Shown here: positions 27,235 through 36,078 of the stretch, piece by piece
Layout: each line of letters starts with the position of its first letter
Numbering within the stretch: position 1 is the stretch's first letter
Origin: Chryseobacterium endalhagicum
GTDB lineage: Bacteria > Bacteroidota > Bacteroidia > Flavobacteriales > Weeksellaceae
Assembly: GCF_016745235.1 (NCBI RefSeq)
Contig: NZ_JAELVM010000001.1
Location: 695,856-759,855, forward strand
Reading direction: 5' to 3'
DNA: 64,000 nt
The notes under the pieces: generated by a model
Databases searched by the model: none
What the model saw: only the letters and a program-made list of their open reading frames with translations
What the model was told of the DNA's origin: nothing
Program-made: the position numbers and the translations under genes

Positions 27235-27859
27235 GAAAGTCTTGGTTTTGGCGCCGCACACAGATGATGGTGAATTGGGAGCTGGCGGATTTATTTCAAA
27301 ATTAATAGAAGATGGGGCAGAAGTCTATTACATGGCCTTTTCCACGGCTGAAGAATCTGTGCCCGAAGGTTTTCCAAAAGATATTCTGAAAACTGAAGTA
27401 AGAGCAGCAACTAAAGTATTGGGTGTAAAAGATGAAAATGTCATTATTTTCAACTATCAGGTAAGAAAACTTAATTACGCAAGACAGGAAATATTAGAGG
27501 AATTGATCAGATTTAAAAGATTACACCAGGATATTGATCTTGTACTGCTGCCTAGTATTAATGATATTCACCAAGATCATTCTACTATTGCAAATGAAGG
27601 AATCAGAGCTTTCAAAACAAAATCTATTTTCAGTTATGAACTGATATGGAATAATCTTTCATTTAATACGCAAAGTTATATTTCTCTGGAAGAGAGACAT
27701 ATAAGTAAGAAAATAGATGCGCTGAAAGAATATAAGTCCCAAGGATTCAGAGATTACTTAAGTGCTGATTTTATCAGATCTTTAGCAGTAGCCAGAGGAG
27801 TTCAATTTGGAGTAAAGTACGCTGAAACTTTCGAGGTGGTCAGACTTTCAATAAAATAA
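27224..27859 (+). CDS. PIG-L-family deacetylase
   Basis: The 211-residue zinc-type N-deacetylase has LAPHTDDGELGAGG (about 9-22); H12 and D15 match the zinc ligands of the family motif AHPDDE, although the final Glu is shifted (DG). IHQDHSTIANEG provides the second His ligand. Related enzymes remove acetyl groups from GlcNAc-type compounds. It overlaps the wbpB-like gene by 11 bases and is 6 bases from the LpxD-like acyltransferase gene, so the pair may replace an N-acyl group on one sugar. Confidence 0.82.
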   Translation: MSFKKVLVLAPHTDDGELGAGGFISKLIEDGAEVYYMAFSTAEESVPEGFPKDILKTEVRAATKVLGVKDENVIIFNYQVRKLNYARQEILEELIRFKRLHQDIDLVLLPSINDIHQDHSTIANEGIRAFKTKSIFSYELIWNNLSFNTQSYISLEERHISKKIDALKEYKSQGFRDYLSADFIRSLAVARGVQFGVKYAETFEVVRLSIK

Positions 27860-27865
27860 TAAATT

Positions 27866-28801
27866 ATGGCAACACTTACAGAAATCATTGAAAAACTTAA
27901 TCCTGTACAGGTAATAGGAAATACTGATAAAAATGTGATTAATGCTATTCAGCTGGATGTAGATAATCAGAGGGATGATGTGGTGATGTGGGTATCTCCT
28001 AAGTTTAGTGATAGGCTTAAAAACATTTCCAAAGGTATTATTTTATGTGGTGAGTTTCCGGAAGAATATATCAACAATGGTTGTACTTATCTCTTATTTG
28101 AAAATCCTAGGCTGGCTTTTCAAAAAGCACTAACCGAGTTTTTTATGCCCGCAAAAAAAACGGGGATTTCAAAAACTGCAGTTATTGGAGATCATGTTAA
28201 AATAGGACAAAATACTTATATCGGCGAATATGTCGTTATAGAAGATAACTGCGTTATTGGAGATCATACAGTGATTGACCATCATACCACTCTTAAAAGT
28301 GACACTATTGTGGGAGAGTATGTTATTATCGGAGCAAATAATACCATTGGTGGTGTTGGGTTTGGATATGAAAAAGACGAGACTGGGGAGTATGTTTTTA
28401 TCCCTCATATAGGAAATGTAATCATAGGAAACCACGTGGAAATAGGTAACAATACATGCATCGACAGAGCTGTATTGGGAAGTACTGTTCTTATGGATAA
28501 TGTAAAGGTAGATAATCTTGTACATATAGCACATGGAGTAAAAATAGGGAAAAACAGTCTTATTATTGCCAATGCTATGGTGGCAGGAAGTGTAGAGATT
28601 GGTGAAAATACATGGGTAGCCCCTTCCTCATCTATTCTTAACCAGAAAAAGATTGGGAACGATGTTACTATCGGTTTGTCTGCAGTAGTGGTGAAAAATG
28701 TAGAAGACGGTCAGACGGTTATAGGAAGCCCGGCTGAAGAGATATCTATTGCTCTCAACAAGAAAAAGTTATTGGCTCAAAAAGTTTATATTTCAGAATA
28801 A
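27866..28801 (+). CDS. LpxD-like N-acyltransferase of the polysaccharide locus
   Basis: The 311-residue protein has a short N-terminal domain and a long left-handed beta-helix. It is similar in layout to the true LpxD at 60999: both have [32 protein letters not shown] and the catalytic-type His in [22 protein letters not shown]. Because lpxD itself is in the lipid A operon, this is a paralogue, probably using another nucleotide sugar amine. It pairs with the PIG-L gene just upstream. Confidence 0.78.
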   Translation: MATLTEIIEKLNPVQVIGNTDKNVINAIQLDVDNQRDDVVMWVSPKFSDRLKNISKGIILCGEFPEEYINNGCTYLLFENPRLAFQKALTEFFMPAKKTGISKTAVIGDHVKIGQNTYIGEYVVIEDNCVIGDHTVIDHHTTLKSDTIVGEYVIIGANNTIGGVGFGYEKDETGEYVFIPHIGNVIIGNHVEIGNNTCIDRAVLGSTVLMDNVKVDNLVHIAHGVKIGKNSLIIANAMVAGSVEIGENTWVAPSSSILNQKKIGNDVTIGLSAVVVKNVEDGQTVIGSPAEEISIALNKKKLLAQKVYISE

Positions 28802-28843
28802 TTATAGAAACAAGAAAATTTTCAGAATAAAAACATAAAAGAG

Positions 28844-30001
28844 ATGAAGCACGTTTTGATAATTCCTTCTTGGTACCCATCCAGGCATAAACTCATCAAT
28901 GGGATCTTTTTTAAAGAACAAGCTGAAATATTAGCCCAGAAAATGAATAAAGTTGCAGTAGTTGCCCCTTTATACAGATCCTTTAAAAATTTTGATTTTT
29001 CACCAAATCAAACCAGAGAAGAAAATATAAATGGGGTAATTACATATACCGAGGAAATTTGGCACTTCCCAAAAATTGAAAACTGGAATAGAAAAAGATG
29101 GTTAAATACATGTGATAATTTATTTGAAAAATATATATCTGTTCATGGAAAACCAGATATCATTCATGTACATTCTATAATTTTAGGGGGGTTCTTTGCA
29201 AAATATATTAAAGAAAAATATAATATTCCTTTTGTGATTACAGAGCATGCTACCGGTTTTGCATTAGGTTTATATGAGAGAGAATATCAGGATTTTAAAG
29301 CGATTACAGCTGCTTCATCCTATAATATTGCGGTGAGCCAAAGCCTTGCGGATACTTTAGTCGAAAGGATAAATGGAGAATGGAATGTGATTCCCAATAC
29401 GATAAAAGACATTTTTTTCGAAAAAGGAAAAATAGCTGTTAATCAAAGGAATGGAATGGAGAAAAAGATCAGTTTTTTCACTCTATCCAATCTGGTTCCC
29501 ATCAAAGGATTGGATCTTTTGTTGGAAGCTTTTTCAAAAGTACTAAAGGACAACAGTGAAATTCAACTTATCATTGGTGGCGAAGGAAGTGAAAGAGATT
29601 ATCTGGAAAAAATTACAAAGAAAAAAGGATTGACAGAGCATGTTACTTTTTTAGGCAATCTAACCAGAGAAAGAGCAATGGAAGAATATGGAAAAGCAGA
29701 CTTCTATATTTCCGCCAGCTTGCAGGAAACTTTTGGAGTTGTTGTTATAGAAGCACTTTCTTTTGGTCTGCCATCTGTAGTAACCCGGTGTGGCGGTCCG
29801 GAATATATTGTAAATGATTCCGTAGGGATAGTGGTAGAGCGGAATTCTGTAGATGAATTAGTAAAAGGGATACATTATATCCTTGCTAATAAAAATCAAT
29901 ACGACAGAAAAAAAATTATTGAATATAGCGAAGAGAGATATTCAGAGGATGTAGTCGGAAAAAAAATAATCAATGCATATGATAAAGTAGTAAATGGCTA
30001 A
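28844..30001 (+). CDS. Glycosyltransferase, GT4 family
   Basis: The 385-residue GT-B enzyme has WYPSRHKLINGIFF near the start and the C-terminal GT4 nucleotide-binding motif ETFGVVVIEALSFGLP. It adds one sugar of the repeat unit in the cytoplasm; the sugar cannot be named. It overlaps the flippase gene by 8 bases. The stretch from here to about 35000 is clearly poorer in G and C than the flanks of the locus. Confidence 0.85.
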   Translation: MKHVLIIPSWYPSRHKLINGIFFKEQAEILAQKMNKVAVVAPLYRSFKNFDFSPNQTREENINGVITYTEEIWHFPKIENWNRKRWLNTCDNLFEKYISVHGKPDIIHVHSIILGGFFAKYIKEKYNIPFVITEHATGFALGLYEREYQDFKAITAASSYNIAVSQSLADTLVERINGEWNVIPNTIKDIFFEKGKIAVNQRNGMEKKISFFTLSNLVPIKGLDLLLEAFSKVLKDNSEIQLIIGGEGSERDYLEKITKKKGLTEHVTFLGNLTRERAMEEYGKADFYISASLQETFGVVVIEALSFGLPSVVTRCGGPEYIVNDSVGIVVERNSVDELVKGIHYILANKNQYDRKKIIEYSEERYSEDVVGKKIINAYDKVVNG

Positions 30002-31283
30002 AAATATAATTCTTTTATTGTTCAGAAGGAGTCTCGGTGCTTTAATTTCAATTCTTGCAACAACAACCATTATTAAAAACCTGTCTGTTGAAGATTATGG
30101 AATCTATTCTATATTCCTGAATATAGTTTCTCTGGCGTCTACATTTACAACATTGGGGATTGATGCAGCTACAGGATATGTTTTGCAAAATAAAAAATAT
30201 AAAAGAGAAGACGCTTTAGTTAATACGTTTTCACTGGGAGCCATAATTTCCGTCATCAGCTTTTTTATTTTTTATGGCATTTTTTATAATCTGCACATGT
30301 CAGATTTTAATATTATCCCGCAGGACATAAAAATGTTTATGGTGGTAAGCAGTGTTTGTATGTTATATGCAAATATTTTGTACTCTATTTTGATTGGGAA
30401 TATGAGTTTTAAAAGTTATTCTTTTTTTACAATAATACCCAATGTTTCGCTTCTGATTGCTCTTTTCATTACAACAAGGTTTTTCCACTTATCACTTAAA
30501 GAAACAGCCTTCTATTTTATGATGGGCTATATCCTTACTGTAGTTTCTTTATCTATTTACCTTATTTTAAAATATAAAATTCTAAAAAATCTTTATAGTT
30601 TCAAAAAAGAAATTTCACTCTATATTCTTCGGTATGGCTTCATGTCTTATCTTTCCAATGTAATTACCTTTTTGAATTATAGAGTAAATATTTTTATTAT
30701 AGGGTATTATTTAGGTTCTAAAGATGTTGGTTTTTACTCTACGTGTCTGGTTGTGATTGATTTCATATGGTTGATTCCAAGTACGATGGCCTCTATCACT
30801 TATCCTATGTTTTCAGACCCCAATAGACGAGATCTGAGAAAACAATTGATCCCTGTCATTACCAGAAGTATTTTATTGCTGACGACACTAGCGTTTTGCG
30901 GATTTTATTTATTAGGTGATTTTTTTATTCCTCTTTTGTTTGGGAAAGAATTTTTAGTTATAAAAAGTATTTTACTTATTTTGGCTCCGGGAATTATTTT
31001 ATTCGGAGCTGGAAAAATTATCACAGCAGATTTTATTTCACAGGGTAAACCCAAAGTTAATATTTATCTTAACGGTTTGGCGTTATTGATTACTGTAGTT
31101 GTGAATTTTGTACTTATCCCTCATTTTGGGCTTAAGGGTGCAGCCATGGCTTCCAGTATTTCTTTTAGTTGTGTTTTCATTTCTAGTTTGATAATCTATT
31201 GCAAAATGACACATACGAGAATTTTAGATTATATTGTTCCCAACATATCAGATTTTAAGATGATTTTAAAGGCAAGAAATTAA
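29994..31283 (+). CDS. wzx: Polysaccharide flippase, Wzx-like
   Basis: The 429-residue protein has about 12-14 membrane helices. The N-terminal LLFRRSLGALISILATTTI and later VEDYGIYSIFLNIVSLAST are typical of polysaccharide flippases (MATE/PST superfamily). It moves the lipid-linked repeat unit across the inner membrane. It overlaps the upstream GT4 gene by 8 bases and the Wzy-like gene by one base, and so is translated with them. Confidence 0.88.
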   Translation: MAKNIILLLFRRSLGALISILATTTIIKNLSVEDYGIYSIFLNIVSLASTFTTLGIDAATGYVLQNKKYKREDALVNTFSLGAIISVISFFIFYGIFYNLHMSDFNIIPQDIKMFMVVSSVCMLYANILYSILIGNMSFKSYSFFTIIPNVSLLIALFITTRFFHLSLKETAFYFMMGYILTVVSLSIYLILKYKILKNLYSFKKEISLYILRYGFMSYLSNVITFLNYRVNIFIIGYYLGSKDVGFYSTCLVVIDFIWLIPSTMASITYPMFSDPNRRDLRKQLIPVITRSILLLTTLAFCGFYLLGDFFIPLLFGKEFLVIKSILLILAPGIILFGAGKIITADFISQGKPKVNIYLNGLALLITVVVNFVLIPHFGLKGAAMASSISFSCVFISSLIIYCKMTHTRILDYIVPNISDFKMILKARN

Positions 31284-32494
31284 TGTATATTGTAGTTTTT
31301 TTTATAATTTTTTTATTGTGGTTAGGAGGTGTAGGAGGTTCTTTGCAGCCTACCAGACTTCTCATGTTGGGTACTCTGTTATTTATACCGGCATTCAGTA
31401 AAATGTCTGATATCAAGTTTAATAGAGAAATTAAATTTGGAATTAAATTTTACGCTTTTTGGCTTATTTACGGAACTATTACCTTGCTGTGGAGTGTAGA
31501 TCCCGTAGTCGGATTAAATTCAGAAATTATTGCCATGTTTCTCGGAATGATAAGTCTTATTATCTTTCCTGTATTTCTGAAAAATGATGAAAAAAGTTTA
31601 AAAACAATCAGGAATGCCTGGATTCTGGGACTTGCATGTACATTACCTATCGCATTTTATGAAATTTCCACTATGCAGCATTTTTCTTATGATGAAGAAG
31701 AAAGATTGTTGGGAGGTCTTGGGGTTTACGCTCCGTTTGCATCTATTTTCTTTGGAAACTACAACAATTATTGTGTTTACATCTGTTTTTGCTTTCCATT
31801 TTTATTTTGGGCATTAGTAGAAACACCTTCCAAAATATGGAAAGTTATATATGGAAGTTTTATAGGTGCAGGTATACTTATCATTTTTATCAATACAAAC
31901 AGGACATCTTTAGTGGTTGTAGCCCTTTATTTGCTTTGTTTTATCCGGTTTAAAGTGAAAAGTGTTTTAACAATCGTGGGAGTGTTTTTTCTAGTAATTG
32001 TATTATATAATTATTTACCGGCTTCATTAAGATCTACGCTAGACATGTTATATAATTATAGAGTTAATGTAGATTACTCTGAAGATACATCGAGTAAGCT
32101 GCGGGAAGGAGTGTTTAAGGAAGGAGTCCGTTTTCTTAAGGATTCCGGAGGCTTCGGGAGCGGAGCAGGAAGTTTTGAAGAATTGATGCTTAGATCACCA
32201 AAGTATGATGGTATTTCTAATCCGCATAATTTGTTTTTAGAGATCTTTGCTCAGTATGGAGTAATTGTCTTTGGTTTATTTATTTATTGGTTTTGGCTAA
32301 TACTGAAAAAAATTAATAAAAACACATCATTAAATGGATATTCTAAGCGAATTTTAATGATGGGGGTTTTCGCGATACCTGTCATTGGAATTATCAACAG
32401 TGCCGCTTTAGGTTATACCATATGGTGGATATATTTCTCCAGCCTCGTTATGATCGCTTCGATTGATTTTAAAGCCGAAAAATTGGAAGTATGA
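31283..32494 (+). CDS. O-antigen polymerase-like membrane protein (Wzy type)
   Basis: The 403-residue protein has about 10-12 helices and a large periplasmic loop. The loop contains SNPHNLFLEIFAQYG, the N-PHN motif of the Wzy_C/O-antigen ligase family. It is placed next to the flippase, so polymerase is the best guess. A second member of this family is at 43031. It overlaps the GT gene by 4 bases (ATGA). Confidence 0.8.
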   Translation: MYIVVFFIIFLLWLGGVGGSLQPTRLLMLGTLLFIPAFSKMSDIKFNREIKFGIKFYAFWLIYGTITLLWSVDPVVGLNSEIIAMFLGMISLIIFPVFLKNDEKSLKTIRNAWILGLACTLPIAFYEISTMQHFSYDEEERLLGGLGVYAPFASIFFGNYNNYCVYICFCFPFLFWALVETPSKIWKVIYGSFIGAGILIIFINTNRTSLVVVALYLLCFIRFKVKSVLTIVGVFFLVIVLYNYLPASLRSTLDMLYNYRVNVDYSEDTSSKLREGVFKEGVRFLKDSGGFGSGAGSFEELMLRSPKYDGISNPHNLFLEIFAQYGVIVFGLFIYWFWLILKKINKNTSLNGYSKRILMMGVFAIPVIGIINSAALGYTIWWIYFSSLVMIASIDFKAEKLEV

Positions 32495-33654
32495 AAATAT
32501 TAATGATTTGTGATGCTTTTTTTAATAGTCTTCAGTATCAGGAGAACTTAATGGCAAAAAGCTATGTTAAACTTGGGCACGAAGTTGTTATTATAGCTTC
32601 AACCCATGAAAGTTTAATCGATTTTACAAACGACATCCATGACAATTCGAAACCTGAAAAAGTTGAATATCAGGATGGTATAAAAATATATAGAGAACCT
32701 TACAGTATGAATATTCTTCATAAGATAAGAAAATTTAAGAATGTAAAAAAAATACTTGAACAGGAGAAACCTGACTTTTTATATATTCATGATATACAGT
32801 TTAATACCGGAGAGCTGGTTGCTTATAAAAAGAAGCATAATGTGAAATTTATAATGGATTTTCATGCAGATTATACCAATTCCGGAAAAAATTGGGTATC
32901 TATCAATATACTCCATAAGATTATTAGAAAAAGATATCTTCACTATTATCTTAAATATATAGATAAAATTTATCCGGTTGTTCCGGGAAGTGAAGAGTTT
33001 TTGAATGAACTATATGATATTCCTAAAAAAGACATGGAGATTTTGCCTCTGGGTTGTGAATATGATGAGTGTCAGAATGTAAAGAAAGACATAAATATTA
33101 CAGAATATAGAGCACAATTCGGAATCTCTCCGGAAGATATTGTTATTATCACGGGAGGAAAATTTCATACGCTTAAGCGCACACATTTGGCTGTAGAAGC
33201 TGTTAAAAAACTTAATATTCAAAATGTTCATCTGTTGGTGTTTGGTACAGCAGATAAAGACCATGAGGAGTATCAGAAAAAGATGCAGGAAGAGGCTAGA
33301 GGCTATAATATCCATTTTACAGGCTGGGTAGATGCAAAAAAAACATATGAGCTGATGGCGATTTCTGATATTGCCCTTTTTCCGTCTAGCCAGTCGGTAT
33401 TATGGCAACAGTCTATAGGTATGCACCTTCCTGTTATTGCCGGAGATTTTGGTGGGCAGGATATGAGCTATCTGAATAGGAACAACAATTTGATAAAAGT
33501 AGATACAGAAAATTTAAATACCACTTTTTTTGCAGATATTTTACAGAAATTGATTAATGATCCTAAATTGCTTGAAGAAATGAAAAAAGGAGCGGAGAAA
33601 ACTGCCAAAGAATATCTGGATTACAGGACAATTGCAAAAAAAACACTTAGCTAA
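32491..33654 (+). CDS. Glycosyltransferase, GT4 family
   Basis: The 387-residue protein has a GT-B fold pattern: an N-terminal MKILMICDAFFNSLQYQENLMA, a hinge, and a C-terminal domain with GGKFHTLKRTHLAVEAVKKL and ITGWVDAKKTYELMAISDIALFP. It probably transfers a repeat-unit sugar; donor and acceptor are unknown. Its start overlaps the Wzy-like stop by 4 bases. No ExFGxxxxE motif is as clear as in the other GT4 genes, which makes it a diverged member. Confidence 0.78.
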   Translation: MKILMICDAFFNSLQYQENLMAKSYVKLGHEVVIIASTHESLIDFTNDIHDNSKPEKVEYQDGIKIYREPYSMNILHKIRKFKNVKKILEQEKPDFLYIHDIQFNTGELVAYKKKHNVKFIMDFHADYTNSGKNWVSINILHKIIRKRYLHYYLKYIDKIYPVVPGSEEFLNELYDIPKKDMEILPLGCEYDECQNVKKDINITEYRAQFGISPEDIVIITGGKFHTLKRTHLAVEAVKKLNIQNVHLLVFGTADKDHEEYQKKMQEEARGYNIHFTGWVDAKKTYELMAISDIALFPSSQSVLWQQSIGMHLPVIAGDFGGQDMSYLNRNNNLIKVDTENLNTTFFADILQKLINDPKLLEEMKKGAEKTAKEYLDYRTIAKKTLS

Positions 33655-33671
33655 CTTTTATTAAAAAATCT

Positions 33672-34880
33672 ATGAAAATTTTTCAAATCAGTAGTGAAGT
33701 AAATATTGGTTCGGTAGGAAGAATTGCTGAACAGATAGGGGAGAATATTTTAAATGAAAATTGGGAAAGTTATATAGCTTATGGAAGAGAAGAACTTCCC
33801 AGCAAATCAAAAGTATTTAAGATTGGAAATAAGCTGGATGTTTACAGGCATGTTGTATATACAAGACTTACTGATAAACATGGATACGGATCTGAAAAAC
33901 CAACATATCAATTAATTGAAAAAATAAAGGAAGTCAATCCAGATATTATTCATCTTCAACATTTACACGGCTATTATATAAATATTTCCATATTATTCAA
34001 TTATTTGTCTTCGGTTAAAGCAAAAGTAGTTTGGACTTTTCATGATTGTTGGTCTTTTACGGGACATTGTGCATATTATGAGATGATAGACTGTCAAAAA
34101 TGGCAACAGGAATGTTTTGATTGTCCACAGCTATCAGAATATCCAAAGTCTTTGTGTGTTGATCGTTCAAAAGAAAATTTTAGAGATAAAAAGAAATTAT
34201 TTACATCAGTTAGCAATTTAACAATAGTTCCTGTCTCTACATGGCTTGAAGGGGAAGTGAAAAAATCTTTTCTTAAAGAAAGTAAAATTACAACAATACA
34301 TAACGGTATTGATTTAGAAACATTTAGCCCTAAGAAAAGTGATATAAGAAATAAATATAATTTAAGTGGTAAATTTATTATTCTTGGGGTTGCAAGTCCG
34401 TGGGACAAAAGAAAAGGATTGAAATACTTCATAAAACTTGCGGAAAAATTAAAAGATAATAGAAAAATTGTTTTGGTAGGTTTAAGTAAAAAACAAATTA
34501 AAGATTTACCTTCCAATATTATTGGTTTAGAAAGAACCAAGAATGTTTCTGAATTGGCAAATTTATATTCTGCTGCAGATGTTTTTGTAAATCCTACTTT
34601 AGAAGATACATTTCCTACAACAAATCTAGAAGCATTAGCTTGTGGTACGCCAGTTATAACATTTCTATCAGGAGGTTCTGCTGAAGCTATTGATATAAAT
34701 ACAGGAATTATTGTGGAAAAAGGAAATATTGAAAAATTAATTTTTGCGATAGATGAAATAGAATTTAAAACAAAGGAATTTTACAGCGAAAACTGCAGGA
34801 ATAGAGCTGTCTTAATGTTTGATAAGAGTAAATCCTTTTCAAAATATATCAAATTATATAAAAAAATTTTAGCAATATAA
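33672..34880 (+). CDS. Glycosyltransferase, GT4 family
   Basis: The 402-residue GT-B enzyme starts MKIFQISSEVNIGSVGRIAEQ, with HLQHLHGYYINISIL and VVWTFHDCWSFTGHCAYYEM typical of a branch of GT4 enzymes of surface polysaccharide loci. The C-terminal motif DTFPTTNLEALACGTPV binds the nucleotide. WVSTW-like and cysteine-rich HDCWSFTGHCAYY are features of the branch. A 214-base gap follows, the longest in the locus. Confidence 0.85.
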   Translation: MKIFQISSEVNIGSVGRIAEQIGENILNENWESYIAYGREELPSKSKVFKIGNKLDVYRHVVYTRLTDKHGYGSEKPTYQLIEKIKEVNPDIIHLQHLHGYYINISILFNYLSSVKAKVVWTFHDCWSFTGHCAYYEMIDCQKWQQECFDCPQLSEYPKSLCVDRSKENFRDKKKLFTSVSNLTIVPVSTWLEGEVKKSFLKESKITTIHNGIDLETFSPKKSDIRNKYNLSGKFIILGVASPWDKRKGLKYFIKLAEKLKDNRKIVLVGLSKKQIKDLPSNIIGLERTKNVSELANLYSAADVFVNPTLEDTFPTTNLEALACGTPVITFLSGGSAEAIDINTGIIVEKGNIEKLIFAIDEIEFKTKEFYSENCRNRAVLMFDKSKSFSKYIKLYKKILAI

Positions 34881-35094
34881 TTTAAAAACTATTTTCCGTG
34901 TTAGTTGTTTATAGAGTTCAATTATAATCTTTGAATAATTATAATTGAAAGAATGGAAAATTGAGGTAAACAATTTAAATTTACAAATTTGAATTGAATA
35001 AAAAAGATAGCTATAAAATGGAAAAAATTATTTTAATAGAAGATACCATAATAAATTCTTGTGATGCAAATAATTTATAAATCTTAAGAAGACT
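34881..35094. other. Longest gap inside the polysaccharide locus
   Basis: The 214-base gap is very AT-rich and holds a perfect 12-bp inverted repeat at 34917-34949. A tiny frame at 35018-35080 would encode MEKIILIEDTIINSCDANNL; I do not call it a gene. It might be a decayed gene end or an internal promoter region. Confidence 0.5.
34917..34949. repeat. AT-rich perfect inverted repeat
   Basis: TTCAATTATAAT and ATTATAATTGAA are exact inverted copies with a 9-base loop. There is no T-run directly after it, so it is not a typical terminator; an operator or recombination scar is possible. Confidence 0.55.
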
Positions 35095-36078
35095 ATGACA
35101 AATGTTAATAAATTTTTGAAAACCCTACTGGTGATAAGTGGTATTATTGTGTTTTTTTCATGCATGAAAAAAAATGATGGAAGCTATCAGAAAAAATCTT
35201 TTGCAGAAGTTTTAAAAGCTAAAAAAGATACTTCTCATGTCAATATTTATGTTATTCAGGGAAATCATGGTAAAGATTTCAATGATTTTCTAAAGAAAAA
35301 TAATTTGCAGGAAATGCATTATATTGATGATAAGATGATTATTGGGGAAGGATACTCCATTGATTATAAAAAGTTGGATTTTCATCTTAATGAAACGTTT
35401 CCGGATCCCAATGCAACCGGGATTTGCTATATAGATATAGAAGATCCTTATATTAATGCCTTATCTGAAGCTAACCCGGATTCTAAGGAATTTAAGCGTT
35501 CCCTTGATTTATTTGTAAATTCAATAAAGTATTGTAAAAGTAAGCGTCCGAATGTTCAATGGGGACACTATGGAATGCCACGTACAACATTTGAAGATCC
35601 TAAGATATTATCTTCAAATAAATATTTAGGACCTATTTATGAAGCTTCTGATGTACTTTTTCCGTCTCTTTATTTATTTAAAGATGATCAGGCTGTTGAT
35701 TATCAGGTTAATTTTGATTATTTGAACGAAAATACGATAGAGGCAATTAAAATAGGGAAGCAATATAAAAAGCCTGTGATAGGTTTCGTAATGCATAGAT
35801 TCCATAACTCTGACAAAAGATTACAATTCCTTGCAATGAGTGATGAATTTTGGGCCCGTTATTTAAATTCTGTCTTAAAAATTAAATATGGAAATAAAAG
35901 ATTAGACGGCATCACCTGGTGGGGAGCAGATACTTATTTTTACACCTCCAAAGCAGAAGGAAGTAATCTAAGGAAAGAATTTAGTGGAAATCTTGAGGAA
36001 TTTAAAAAATTTAATGACCAGAAGCTGATTCACAAAGGCAATATATTAATAAACACAGTAGATAATAGAAAAAAATGA
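35095..36078 (+). CDS. Lipoprotein with similarity to GH56 hyaluronidases (tentative)
   Basis: The 327-residue protein has a lipoprotein signal with Cys23 (IVFFSCMKKN), so it is outside the cytoplasm. I do not recognise it with certainty. Its middle resembles hyaluronidase-type TIM barrels: CYIDIEDP has a DxE pair (D114 and E116) as in the catalytic site, then RPNVQWGHYGMP (about 151-162) and DVLFPSLYLF. It overlaps the amidotransferase gene by 4 bases, so it belongs to the locus. A role in cutting or trimming the polymer outside the cell is an inference. Confidence 0.55.
   Translation: MTNVNKFLKTLLVISGIIVFFSCMKKNDGSYQKKSFAEVLKAKKDTSHVNIYVIQGNHGKDFNDFLKKNNLQEMHYIDDKMIIGEGYSIDYKKLDFHLNETFPDPNATGICYIDIEDPYINALSEANPDSKEFKRSLDLFVNSIKYCKSKRPNVQWGHYGMPRTTFEDPKILSSNKYLGPIYEASDVLFPSLYLFKDDQAVDYQVNFDYLNENTIEAIKIGKQYKKPVIGFVMHRFHNSDKRLQFLAMSDEFWARYLNSVLKIKYGNKRLDGITWWGADTYFYTSKAEGSNLRKEFSGNLEEFKKFNDQKLIHKGNILINTVDNRKK

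Noticed and set aside
34094..34540. 148-residue minus-strand open frame
   Set aside because: It lies fully within a GT4 gene on the other strand, has no family motifs, and shows the pattern of a shadow frame.
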